Assembly: GCF_013127955.1 (NCBI RefSeq)
Contig: NZ_CP053435.1
Coordinates: 62,001-126,000, forward strand
Direction of reading: 5' to 3'
DNA from: Spirosoma taeanense
Lineage (GTDB): Bacteria; Bacteroidota; Bacteroidia; Cytophagales; Spirosomataceae
DNA length: 64,000 nt
Shown: positions 37,736 to 46,086 of the stretch, piece by piece
Layout: each line of letters starts with the position of its first letter
How positions within the stretch are numbered: position 1 is the first letter of the stretch
The notes under the pieces: generated by a model
Told to the model about the DNA's origin: nothing
What the model saw: only the letters and a program-made list of their open reading frames with translations
Databases searched by the model: none
Made by a program: the position numbers and the translations under genes

Positions 37736-38894
37736 CGTACTGTTCGACTAGTTCAGGCTCCGCTACCAGCGCTTCCAGCACCATTGATTCCAGCGTTAGG
37801 CCCGGTCCAAAAGCGCAGCTCAGAATGTTTGGTCGGTTAACGTCCAGTTCCGTTTCGCCCGAAGCCAGTTCTTTCCAGATTTCCTTCAGCACAAACAGAA
37901 CCGTCGCCGACGACATATTACCGTACTGTCGCAGAATTTCATAGGCATGTCGGTCGTCTTCGGCTGTGATACCTAATTGCTCTTCAATAACTTCCAGAAT
38001 ACGCCGACCTCCCGGGTGCAGGGCGTACTGGCCAATGTCATCTAAGGTCAGGTTGCATTGGTTGAGCAGGCGCTCCATTAATTGGCCGATGCCCCGTTGA
38101 ATGTGATTCGGCACTTCGGCCGTGAGCGTCATTTCGAAGCCGAAATCACTAACGTGCCAGGCCATCGCCGATTTTCCATCCGGCAGCAGATCACAATAGA
38201 ACGAGCGCAGCCGGAACGACTGTTCGGGTCGGGGCCGGCCCTCAACCAGCACGGCTGCCGAGCCGTCGGCAAACAGCGCGTTCGACAGCAGGTAGTCTGT
38301 TTCAGTTTTTTTTTGAAAATGAATTGTACACAGCTCTACACATACGACCAGCACTTTGGCATCCGGCTCTGAGCGAACAATTGCATTGGCTGCTTTAAGA
38401 CCGTTAAAAGCACCGTAACAACCCATGAAGTTAATGGCTAACCGCTGCGTGGTTGTTGGCAGGCCCAAAGCCTCAATGATTTCAATATCCGGTCCTGGCG
38501 CGTAAAGACCCGTACAACTGACCGTAATCAGATGCGTAATCGTCTGCGGATCAAAATCAGGATAACTTTGAAAACAGTCACGAATAGCCTGCAATGCCAG
38601 TGGAACGGCCTCCTGCCGGTAAAGCCCCATTCGTTGGCTCACCGTTGGAAAGGGCTCCAGGCCGGGGGTGTTGGCAAAAAAGGTGAATTCACCAAACGGG
38701 CGGACATAGTCAGCCATCACAGAATGGCGTTTTTCGATGCGTGTATAGCGATAAAGAGCCATAAGCCGCCGACGATCACGTTCATCGAACTGAAGTAAGT
38801 CGGCCATGAAAGTAGCTGCCCGTTCCTGGGAAGCCGAATATGCCGGTACAGCCGTGCCAATGGCATTGACGTAACCGCTGGATTGATGTTGCAT
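37695..38894 (-). CDS. Type III polyketide synthase (chalcone synthase family)
   Basis: 399 residues from the ATG at 38894; an upstream TTG at 38939 would add 15 residues. It condenses malonyl-CoA onto an acyl starter. The Cys-His-Asn triad is present: Cys in NFMGCYGAFNGLK, His in YALHPGGRRILE and Asn in RQYGNMSSATVLF. The C-terminal GFGPG-like loop appears as CAFGPGLTLES. Bacterial members make alkylresorcinols, alkylpyrones or phloroglucinols; the product here is unknown. It is divergent from a UbiA prenyltransferase, which suggests a prenylated phenolic lipid. Confidence 0.92.
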   Translation of the reverse strand: MQHQSSGYVNAIGTAVPAYSASQERAATFMADLLQFDERDRRRLMALYRYTRIEKRHSVMADYVRPFGEFTFFANTPGLEPFPTVSQRMGLYRQEAVPLALQAIRDCFQSYPDFDPQTITHLITVSCTGLYAPGPDIEIIEALGLPTTTQRLAINFMGCYGAFNGLKAANAIVRSEPDAKVLVVCVELCTIHFQKKTETDYLLSNALFADGSAAVLVEGRPRPEQSFRLRSFYCDLLPDGKSAMAWHVSDFGFEMTLTAEVPNHIQRGIGQLMERLLNQCNLTLDDIGQYALHPGGRRILEVIEEQLGITAEDDRHAYEILRQYGNMSSATVLFVLKEIWKELASGETELDVNRPNILSCAFGPGLTLESMVLEALVAEPELVEQYVTSESSSASGRVL

Positions 38895-39010
38895 TGAGTG
38901 GGTGTTTCGCCGAAACGGGCGATTGTTATGTAAAGACAAACGTTGGCTACAACCTATAACTCCAGGTTCTACCGAAAGTTATGTAATTTGACCGCGTGTT
39001 AGTCGGACTC

Positions 39011-39874
39011 ATGACTCCTCGCACCATCTGGCTGCACCTGCGGGTGCCATTCTCATTTTTTCTGCTTCCCATCTTCTGGTTTGCCGTCAGTCAGTCGCCC
39101 AATCCTGACTGGGGACGGGCCCTTTCTGTATTACTCATTGTGCATCTGCTCTTATATCCAGCCAGTAATGCCTATAATAGTTACTTTGATAAAGATGAGG
39201 GCAGCATTGGTGGCCTGGAAACGCCACCTCCCGTCACCAAAGAACTGTACTGGACATCCTGGGCACTTGATCTTGTAGCCTTACTATTAGGGGCGTTTGT
39301 GAACTGGCCGTTTGTCGTCTATCTGCTCGTGTATGGATTTATTACTAAAGCCTACAGCCACGACCGAATTCGCCTGAAAAGATATCCAGTCTTTAGCTGG
39401 TTGCTCATTAGTGGGTTGCAGGGCGGCATAACGTATGTGATGACCTACGCATCCATTAATAATTTGCCTCTTTCCGCCGTAGCTCAGCCCCAATTGCTAT
39501 TCGGAGGTTTTCTGGGCATGTTGAACCTGATGGCTTTATACCCGGTTACGCAGGTTTATCAGCATGAAGAGGATGCCCGCCGGGGTGATCAGACTATCAG
39601 TATGATGCTGGGCGTTCGGGGAACGTTCACGTGTGCTATTATCATGTTCACCTTGTCGATGGTGGCGTTTTATATCTATTTTGAAGGTAGCTACTATTTT
39701 GTTTTATACGTGCTGTTTCTATTACCCGCCATGGCACTCTTTCTACGTTGGTTCTGGCAGGTCTGTCAGGATAGTCGTCTGGCTGATTATCGTTCAACGA
39801 TGCGGATGATGTGGACGGCCGGTATTTGTCAGAACAGTTTTTTTCTATTGCTGGCCGTTTTAATGCACTCGTAA
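39011..39874 (+). CDS. UbiA-family prenyltransferase
   Basis: 287 residues from the ATG at 39011, with seven to nine transmembrane helices. The first aspartate-rich motif is NAYNSYFDKDEG and the second is YQHEEDARRGDQT, as in enzymes that attach prenyl chains to aromatic rings. Divergent from the type III polyketide synthase across a 116-bp gap, so the polyketide may be its acceptor. It could instead act in quinone or other lipid synthesis. Confidence 0.88.
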   Translation: MTPRTIWLHLRVPFSFFLLPIFWFAVSQSPNPDWGRALSVLLIVHLLLYPASNAYNSYFDKDEGSIGGLETPPPVTKELYWTSWALDLVALLLGAFVNWPFVVYLLVYGFITKAYSHDRIRLKRYPVFSWLLISGLQGGITYVMTYASINNLPLSAVAQPQLLFGGFLGMLNLMALYPVTQVYQHEEDARRGDQTISMMLGVRGTFTCAIIMFTLSMVAFYIYFEGSYYFVLYVLFLLPAMALFLRWFWQVCQDSRLADYRSTMRMMWTAGICQNSFFLLLAVLMHS

Positions 39875-39927
39875 TCAGTTTTCAGCGATTTTTGGCGGAC
39901 GAAAATTGAAATTTTTTGAGACCGGCG

Positions 39928-39958
39928 CTTGACAAACGCCGAAAACGCCCTAAATTTG
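39928..39958 (+). promoter_or_regulatory. Promoter of the tRNA genes
   Basis: CTTG (39928-39931), 19 nt, TAAATTTG (39951-39958): full -7 match and one mismatch in the -33 box. It lies 36 nt before tRNA-Gly. Confidence 0.7.
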
Positions 39959-39993
39959 CATCCACAATTCGCCGACAAAGGTGGGTTGACAAT

Positions 39994-40066
39994 GCGAAAG
40001 TAGCTCAGCTGGTAGAGCGCGACCTTGCCAAGGTCGAGGTCGCGGGTTCGAACCCCGTCTTTCGCT
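39994..40066 (+). tRNA. tRNA-Gly(GCC)
   Basis: 73 nt cloverleaf. Acceptor GCGAAAG / CTTTCGC, discriminator T, anticodon loop TTGCCAA with anticodon GCC, and T-arm GGGTTCGAACCCC. CCA is not encoded. Confidence 0.97.
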
Positions 40067-40075
40067 CTACGAAGA

Positions 40076-40101
40076 AGGCACCGAACAGCGGTGCTTTTTT
40101 C
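40076..40101 (+). terminator. Terminator-like hairpin between two tRNA genes
   Basis: GCACCG-aacag-CGGTGC followed by T6, starting 10 nt after tRNA-Gly. It would stop transcription before tRNA-Leu unless read through. Confidence 0.75.
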
Positions 40102-40172
40102 GTAAATGCCGGGATGGTGGAATTGGTAGACACGCCGGACTTAGTTCTTTGATATTCTCGGTTTTATGCGGT

Positions 40173-40195
40173 AATTGAAACGATTTGTTTCGATT
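40173..40195 (+). promoter_or_regulatory. Hairpin immediately before the intron endonuclease start
   Basis: AATTGAAAC (40173-40181) pairs with GTTTCGATT (40187-40195), 9 pairs including one G-T, with a 5-nt loop. It ends 2 nt before the ATG at 40198 and could hide the initiation region in the full intron RNA. Confidence 0.5.
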
Positions 40196-40197
40196 TT

Positions 40198-40716
40198 ATG
40201 GCGCGTTACATATTCGATTCTTCCTTTGAAAAGAGGTTGATTGATGTTTGTGTAGAATCCAATAGCATGGCTAAAGCGGCATTAACGCTTGGCATGAATT
40301 ATAAGACACTTTGTTTTCATGCGAAACGGCTTGGATGCTTCAAGGTTAATCAATCTGGTAAGGGGGTTAAAAAGTCTGCTAAACTGCCGGTTTCTATGGC
40401 AGCGATTTTTAGTGGAAGTCATCCTACTTATCAGCCTCACAAGATCAAGAAAAGATTACTTAAGGAAGGATTTAAGCATTATGCTTGTGAATTATGTGGC
40501 CTTTCGGAATGGATGTCGAAACCCATTCCTTTAGAATTGCATCATAAAAACGGAATCAAATCAGACAATTCCTTAGCAAATCTTGAGCTGTTGTGCCCTA
40601 ATTGTCACGCACTCACAGATAATTACCGGGCAAAGAATATTAAAAAGTTGAGTGCGCGAATGGAAACGTTTGCAGTAGAACCGCTTAAATTCGGGGAAAC
40701 CTTATCAAGTGATTGA
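40198..40716 (+). CDS. Intron-encoded HNH homing endonuclease
   Basis: 172 residues. The N-terminal part (20-46) looks like a helix-turn-helix. The HNH/zinc region is at 95-143: Cys97, Cys100, the HH pair at 115-116, Asn128, Cys133, Cys136 and His137 (LLCPNCHAL). Such enzymes cut intronless alleles and spread the intron by repair. It lies between P1 and P3 of the intron, and its last ten codons (KFGETLSSD) overlap the P3/P4 core sequence. It is noticeably richer in A and T than neighbouring genes, which suggests transfer. A hairpin precedes the start codon. Confidence 0.88.
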   Translation: MARYIFDSSFEKRLIDVCVESNSMAKAALTLGMNYKTLCFHAKRLGCFKVNQSGKGVKKSAKLPVSMAAIFSGSHPTYQPHKIKKRLLKEGFKHYACELCGLSEWMSKPIPLELHHKNGIKSDNSLANLELLCPNCHALTDNYRAKNIKKLSARMETFAVEPLKFGETLSSD

Positions 40717-40929
40717 TTGGCAATCCCGAGCCAAGCCTGTCAATGAATATCGTTGACATGGAAGGTGTAGAGACTTAACAGGCGGCACCCTAACGTTAAG
40801 CCGAGGGTGAAGAGAAAGTCCAGACCACAAATCTTTGCATACGGCAAAGAGCAGCGAAAGCTGTAGTTGGTACGAAAATCCTGTGGGCCACAAGCCCGTG
40901 CGGGTTCGACTCCCGCTCCTGGTACGTAG

Positions 40930-40972
40930 AATGCCTAACTAGTTGACCCTGTCCTGGTTAGGCATTTTTTTT
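40930..40972 (+). terminator. Terminator after tRNA-Leu
   Basis: AATGCCTAAC / GTTAGGCATT, a 10-bp stem with a 17-nt loop, then a run of T. Confidence 0.88.
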
Positions 40973-41051
40973 GACTAGTACAGACATTATCTAGATGCTT
41001 TGTTTCATTGCCTTGCCGGTGCTCTATGGTCTTGATTAGGTGCCGAAGTAG

Positions 41052-41730
41052 CTAAAGCAGTATCTAATCCAGCAGTTTGTTAAAGTAGGCGAAAGCCGTT
41101 TTTATCTGATCGTTCCGGGGGGCATAACCTTTCTGGCGTTATTGCTTATACACGGCCCATGGACCGAAACGCCAGCCTCGTTTAAGCCATTCGGTCGCAT
41201 GTTTCTGCTATTCGGGATTTTCTTTGGTTATGGATGGCTGCTTCACCTCAGAAGCTATTTGCTAATGTGCATGATGGTTCGTCTCTGGCTTAATGTAGGG
41301 TTAGGCTATGGATTTGCCATTGCCTATTTGCTCGTTCTCTTCCATCCCGAGGTGTTTTCGTCTCCGGCGGTTTACTTTGTCACCGCAATGGTCATGTCGG
41401 TCGGCTGCATGTGGACATTCATTGCTGGACTGATTGAGCTGGGTATTCGCTATAATACGCCTACTACCTTCAATACAGTACTGGCTCAGGCATCGTACTG
41501 GATATATATGGTACACTTGCCGCTGACAATCTGGATACCCTATGCTTTAGTAGATTGAATAGGGCCGGTATTTGTTAAGTTTGGCGTTACACTAAGCATG
41601 ACAGTGCTGCTTACGTTAGGTTCTTATCTGGTATTTGTTCGAAGTACGTTCATCGGTCGTTTTCTCAATGGCCGAACGTATCCTTCCCCGTTTCGAAATC
41701 CTGAGCCAGTGAATGTTCCTCTCGCTTAAG
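41052..41730 (+). pseudogene. Decayed acyltransferase-3 family membrane protein
   Basis: Open from 41052 after a TAG, with hydrophobic segments typical of the second half of acyltransferase-3 (OafA/MdoC-like) O-acyltransferases: FGYGWLLHLR, YLLVLFHPEVF and ASYWIYMVHLPLTIWIPYALVD. The N-terminal half, with the catalytic His, is missing. A TGA at 41556 interrupts the frame, which stays open afterwards to 41730 (FVKFGVTLSMTVLLTLGSYL). Missing 5' end plus an internal stop make it a pseudogene; the stop alone might be a sequencing error. It lies just after the tRNA-Leu terminator. Confidence 0.72.
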
Positions 41731-41746
41731 GCGATAAGAATGTGAT

Positions 41747-41801
41747 TACTCCCGAAGCAAAAATTCCGCTCACAGTCAGCGGAATTTTTGCTTCGGGAGT
41801 A
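41747..41801. terminator. Long perfect inverted repeat (24 bp), convergent terminator
   Basis: Arms 41747-41770 and 41778-41801, 24 bp perfect, loop CACAGTC. An A5/T5 block sits in mid-arm between the core ATTCCGCT and the outer ACTCCCGAAGC. It lies between the pseudogene and the T9SS subtilase, which end towards each other. Confidence 0.85.
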
Positions 41802-41811
41802 TTAATCAGCG

Positions 41812-44800
41812 TCACTGTTTGTGGATTCGCCTTACCCGAACCGTTTGTGTTTGATCATCGCCTACGACCACAAAGAATGCACCTGCTGGCAGATCCGTTA
41901 CGTCAACTGTTGCCGAATAACTTTTCCCCTCTCGCTGTAGCATTACCGTGCGTACCGTAAGGCCGCGCAGGTCCACAAACCGGGCCATGGGTAATTGCTG
42001 GCCTGAGTATGGAGCCGATAAGGAAATTGTCAATTGTCGTGTAGTGGGGTTGGGATAAACCGTCAGTAAGACATCATCCGGTTCCGGCTCGGCCGCCAAA
42101 ATCGCCAGATACACTTCTTCTGAAATAGCTTCGCCACATCCATTAACGCTGCCTCGCACGGAGTATCGCCCTGTCTGTACAACGGTATAAGTGGGGTTAA
42201 TGGCCCCCGCAATAGGCAATCCATTGAGCAACCATTGAACCCCCGATGTGGCGTTTGAGGTTAGCGTAAAGTTATTAACACTAATGAGCGGAGTGAGCGC
42301 TGTACGAACGGCCACTGGAACGGTTGCTGACAGCACAGGTAAACACGAGTTGGCAACCTGCACTGCATAACTACCCGATGTGCTGATGGACAGCGTACTG
42401 CTGGTTGCTCCACTGATGGTCTGCCCATCCCGGAACCACTGGTAGGACAGTCCAGTACCGGTGTTCGCCCGAAGCGTTAAGCTGCTGCCCTGGCAGACGC
42501 TGGTTGAGCCATCAGGCGTAATTGTAGCGGTAGCCGCTGTTCCAGCCGTTGGGGCAACGGCCGTACGTTGAGGGCCAGGACAGTCGAGTGACCGGACTTT
42601 AAGGTTGTAGAAATAATACCAGGCTGTCCTGAGCGTGTCGGTGGTCGTACCATTATTGAACAGTGACCCTTTTATTGACAGGACTGGCTGGCCCGTTTGT
42701 GTAGTCAGGCGGTAGGGAAAGCCTGTTACACCTGCGTTACTTCGGAAAATAGACGCTCCTTCGTCGTATTCAATCGTGATCTTATAGTCGCCAGCCTGAG
42801 GAATACGCAGGTTCAGGGCATAAACTGCGCCTGGATCATTGGGGTCATCCACTAGCTGACCGTTTGAGGTGGCTGTCAGACTCTGATTACGGGTCGGCGT
42901 TACATCCAGGGTCACGCTCGAGACGGCCGCATTATCATACTTCCGTACGGTAAACGTCAGCTTACCTGCGGTACCAATGTATAGCCGGGCACTCTCCAGT
43001 GTTAAAGGAACCAGCGTCGAAATGAGCGGAGCGGGACCAAAATTTCCGCTGTAGGAGCCTCCTCCAAAAACTTTTTTATCAACGGGGCCAACAGTGCCGG
43101 AGAACTCGTTCAGGACGGCGTAAAACTGACCTGTGGCGGGGAGGCTTCGCAGGGCAATCTGGTTGCCAGCTGCGAGCAGGTTGCCACCTGTTGGCGCATC
43201 ATACCAAAAAGCGGTACCGCCCCCCGTGTTACGCAGTGAAATAGCCGTATCGCTGCCGCAACGAGTGGCTGAAAACAGCCCATTGGTTGGTGCCCCGGCT
43301 GTTGTACGAATTTCCGTCAAGGTGTTATTTGTACCGTTCTGGTCGCTGCCGAGGTTTGTCGTTATTGTAAACCGGTACGTTTGTCCGGCGGCCAGATTTA
43401 TGCCCGTCGGTGTGTTTAGCGTCAATTGGCTTTCTCGAAAAGCCAGCAGCGTCGCTACGGTTCCGGTGAGGCTGGCTACTTCGGTATTGCTGACATCAGT
43501 CACTCGGACCGTTACGGGCACATTGTGCTGGTCGGCAGTACCATAGTTACGCAGCCGGACGGCTACCGTTATGGCGCTGCCCGTCTGCCCGCAGAAGTTG
43601 GCTTCGGGCGAAACAAGCGCCAGCGCGCCAACATCATTGGCTGTTTGGACCGCCTTTAGCAGAAAGTCCTGTGTTTGGCCAGTACTCACGCAGGCTGATA
43701 CGTTGCCTGCGTTGGCGGCTTCCGTCAGAACGATACGAAGCGGAATCAACTGGCCGTTGCTGATGGAGGCTGGAACGGTTACGGCGCTTATAAACGGGGT
43801 CGGGTTTGCCAGCAGATTAGATGTAGTAACCGTTTCGTTGGCATCGTCGAAGTCGCCGTCCAGATTCCAGTCGGCAAACGCTTTAAGGTAAGCTGACTTC
43901 CAGGTGCCGCAGGTGGCTGGCGTGATCGTCAGCGGAATCTGTTGCCCAACCTGAATGGTTGTTACGGTTTGCGTAAAGTCGACGTAGGCCGTTGAACAGT
44001 CGGCGGGCCCCGGCTGATCAATGCCGCCAAACTGCACTCGGCTGATTTTAACGCCCCCCGTCGATGTTGCAGCCGATGAGCAGTAAGCTTTTCCGCCAAT
44101 GCCGCTTATTAGCAACCCGTAATCCTGACTATTGCCACTCAACGTACCCTTGTGGGAAATGCTTAGGGTGTATGTCCGGCCCGGTACGGGGTTGTCAATG
44201 ACGATTTGCTCAACGTTGTCGCGGATATTATCGCCCCGCGTGGCCGGATTAGCTGGATTGTTAGGGTCAAGAATCCAGGGCAACGTGGTCCGGGAGCCGT
44301 CGCTGACGCGGATGTCGAGGTCGTTTACAAGTTTAGGTGTCCGGTCGTTGAGCGTTGTCGCAGAAGGAACAGAAGCCGTAGCGGCCGGGTCAGTCCAGCA
44401 GATCGTAACAATGAGCGGTCCACGTCCTGAGGCTATCACTGGCAGGGTATACTTGTCGCCCTGATTGAGGGTGCGCTCGTCTAACAGGTGGCTCTGATCC
44501 GTATTCAGAATGACCCGCCCGGCTTTTTCATCGTTCAGAATACCCCAGCCATTCCGGTAATCCGGGCCGGGAGCGTTGCCCGCTTCGTCGGCCGTATGCA
44601 GGACCAGGCCTTTGAGTGTTGCGGAACGCAAATACCGGCCATTGTTACGCTGTGCAAACAGTTCTTGTAGCAACAGTACTGATCCCGCCACGTTGGGCGA
44701 TGCCATGGATGTACCGCTGAGGGTAGCGTAAGCGTTGGCATTATCCGAACTGGTTGATAAGACATTGACGCCTACCCCTACAATATCGGGTTTGATGCGC

Positions 44801-45855
44801 CCATCGTCGGTGGGTCCCCAACTGCTGAAGTCGGCCAGATTGACATCGGATGGTTGATTGTACCCGCTGGATAGATTACTCACCGCGCCCACCGACAGAA
44901 TATTTTTTGCCGTACCATACGTACTGATCTGGTCGTAGCCATCCTGGTTGTTGCGGGTCGCCGAACTATATACCCGCCGGTTAATTACGTAATGTAGTTG
45001 GCCGGGGCCGGGGCCATTCTCGCCGTGGTTATTCCCGGCTGATTTGACGATAAGATAATACGGGGCATTATGCGCAATGTCATCCCAGCTGCGGGCGTCG
45101 CTGTTGTAGAAGCCGAACTTATAATCTTCCGTTGCACTGACGGTGGTGTCGCCCCACCATTCCCATTTGACGGTTCCGGCGCGGCTATCGTTATAAACCC
45201 AGCCCGACTGCGCGCCGTAGGAATGGTTGGATACGAGCAAATTTGACGCGGCCGCCCCCATCTCAGCATCGTCGTTGGTAAAGTCGTAGGCCCGCAGATT
45301 TGTGCCGAAGGCCATGCCCTTTACCTGAGTGTTTACCCCGGCTGCCATTAAAATACCGGCTACATGCGTAGCATGAAGATCGAGTGTGCTTGAGTTATCT
45401 ACTTGCGTTACCCGACTTCCTGCGTTGCCATTACTGAACTCGACATGCGTATTGAATACCTTACCGCCGTCCCAGATGGCAAGTTTGTCTTTTAAGGTGC
45501 TGCCCGAAAGCGAGAGGCCAAGACTGCCGCCCGCGTAAAGGGCCGACGTATGGGTACTTTGAGCCGCACGGGTGGTGCTGTGCGTTACGTCGTAGAGTAG
45601 CTCCCCCCGATTGTTGATGCCCCTAAGTTTCAATACGTTTCCATCGGGCCGGCGCTCACTGATCGGACGGTTCTGTCGAAGCGCTTCGGTAAGTGCCTGC
45701 TGGTAATTTTCGCTGCGATACTGCTGAATTGTTTGTAAAAGAGCCCCCTGTCGCGCCTGTTGCTGAGCGCTGTACTGAGGTAGTGGCTGGGCCGTTAGTT
45801 GGTTAGCTGCCAGCAAAATAGCCAGGCTGAACAGATACTGTAAATGTCGTTGCAT
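41812..45855 (-). CDS. Large secreted S8-family protease with T9SS sorting domain
   Basis: 1347 residues from the ATG at 45855, giving a proper signal peptide (ends LTAQ). The subtilase domain has Asp in AIWDGGKVF, His in DLHATHVAGIL and Ser in SGTSMASPNVAGS. After a P-domain-like beta segment come a GEVED domain (FADWNLDGDFDDANE), a CARDB-like adhesion domain, an Ig-like region (GLSYQWFRDG) and the T9SS type A sorting domain beginning LLTVYPNPTTRQ. Probably cell-surface or secreted, for protein degradation. Substrate unknown. Convergent with the acyltransferase pseudogene. Confidence 0.93.
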   Translation of the reverse strand: MQRHLQYLFSLAILLAANQLTAQPLPQYSAQQQARQGALLQTIQQYRSENYQQALTEALRQNRPISERRPDGNVLKLRGINNRGELLYDVTHSTTRAAQSTHTSALYAGGSLGLSLSGSTLKDKLAIWDGGKVFNTHVEFSNGNAGSRVTQVDNSSTLDLHATHVAGILMAAGVNTQVKGMAFGTNLRAYDFTNDDAEMGAAASNLLVSNHSYGAQSGWVYNDSRAGTVKWEWWGDTTVSATEDYKFGFYNSDARSWDDIAHNAPYYLIVKSAGNNHGENGPGPGQLHYVINRRVYSSATRNNQDGYDQISTYGTAKNILSVGAVSNLSSGYNQPSDVNLADFSSWGPTDDGRIKPDIVGVGVNVLSTSSDNANAYATLSGTSMASPNVAGSVLLLQELFAQRNNGRYLRSATLKGLVLHTADEAGNAPGPDYRNGWGILNDEKAGRVILNTDQSHLLDERTLNQGDKYTLPVIASGRGPLIVTICWTDPAATASVPSATTLNDRTPKLVNDLDIRVSDGSRTTLPWILDPNNPANPATRGDNIRDNVEQIVIDNPVPGRTYTLSISHKGTLSGNSQDYGLLISGIGGKAYCSSAATSTGGVKISRVQFGGIDQPGPADCSTAYVDFTQTVTTIQVGQQIPLTITPATCGTWKSAYLKAFADWNLDGDFDDANETVTTSNLLANPTPFISAVTVPASISNGQLIPLRIVLTEAANAGNVSACVSTGQTQDFLLKAVQTANDVGALALVSPEANFCGQTGSAITVAVRLRNYGTADQHNVPVTVRVTDVSNTEVASLTGTVATLLAFRESQLTLNTPTGINLAAGQTYRFTITTNLGSDQNGTNNTLTEIRTTAGAPTNGLFSATRCGSDTAISLRNTGGGTAFWYDAPTGGNLLAAGNQIALRSLPATGQFYAVLNEFSGTVGPVDKKVFGGGSYSGNFGPAPLISTLVPLTLESARLYIGTAGKLTFTVRKYDNAAVSSVTLDVTPTRNQSLTATSNGQLVDDPNDPGAVYALNLRIPQAGDYKITIEYDEGASIFRSNAGVTGFPYRLTTQTGQPVLSIKGSLFNNGTTTDTLRTAWYYFYNLKVRSLDCPGPQRTAVAPTAGTAATATITPDGSTSVCQGSSLTLRANTGTGLSYQWFRDGQTISGATSSTLSISTSGSYAVQVANSCLPVLSATVPVAVRTALTPLISVNNFTLTSNATSGVQWLLNGLPIAGAINPTYTVVQTGRYSVRGSVNGCGEAISEEVYLAILAAEPEPDDVLLTVYPNPTTRQLTISLSAPYSGQQLPMARFVDLRGLTVRTVMLQREGKSYSATVDVTDLPAGAFFVVVGDDQTQTVRVRRIHKQ

Positions 45856-46086
45856 GGAAGCAAAATCGGGCGGAGAAGGCCAGTAACGAAGGTACTTATT
45901 TAGTACGAGAAATGGAGGAGTTCCGTTGCGGGGAGGCCTGACAATCGGCACCTTTAAATCCGTTTTTAATCATAGGAGTAGCTGTTGGTTATTCGGGACG
46001 CATTTCTACAATAAAAGAGCTTCTTTACCGCTGATGGATTAAACCCTCGTCCGGCCTGGTTGTCAGACCCGTAAAGCTAAACAACT

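Larger units (their letters stand above)
40143..40874 (+). other. Group I (IC3-like) self-splicing intron in tRNA-Leu(UAA)
   Basis: 732 nt, ending in G (omega-G). The catalytic core is recognisable against tRNA introns of cyanobacteria and Azoarcus: P3/P4 strand AAATTCGGGGAAACC (40687-40701), J/Q segment GGCAATCCCGAGCCAAGCC (40719-40737), and R segment GGTGTAGAGACTT. P7 pairs GACTT (40772-40776) with AAGTC (40816-40820). P3 pairs CTTAA (40684-40688) with TTAAG (40796-40800). P9 hairpins CTTTGC/GCAAAG and CAGC-GAAA-GCTG lie near the 3' end. P1 probably uses G40151 opposite U40142, and UUU at 40148-40150 can pair with the AAA of the 3' exon as P10. The HNH gene lies between P1 and P3. Confidence 0.92.
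40108..40924 (+). tRNA. tRNA-Leu(UAA), interrupted by a group I intron
   Basis: 5' exon 40108-40142 (GCCGGGATGG...GGACTT), intron 40143-40874, 3' exon 40875-40924 (AAAATCC...TGGTA). Joined, they give an 85-nt class II tRNA with anticodon UAA, a long variable arm (GGGC-cacaa-GCCC), T-arm GCGGG-TTCGACT-CCCGC and discriminator A. The interruption is between U34 and A35, the site used by the cyanobacterial tRNA-Leu intron. Two pairs look mismatched across the intron: G4-U69 and C28-U42. CCA is not encoded. Confidence 0.93.

Noticed and set aside
40108-40142. Truncated tRNA-Leu remnant marking an integration site
   Set aside because: The second half is present 732 nt later with correct variable, T and acceptor arms and a group I core between them.
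39916-40152. 78-codon frame across the tRNA genes
   Set aside because: It runs through tRNA-Gly and the 5' exon of tRNA-Leu and has no protein similarity; a chance frame.
41142-41558. Short intact membrane protein gene
   Set aside because: The frame is open upstream to 41052 and past the TGA at 41556 with continuing acyltransferase-like sequence, so it is a fragment of a larger decayed gene.
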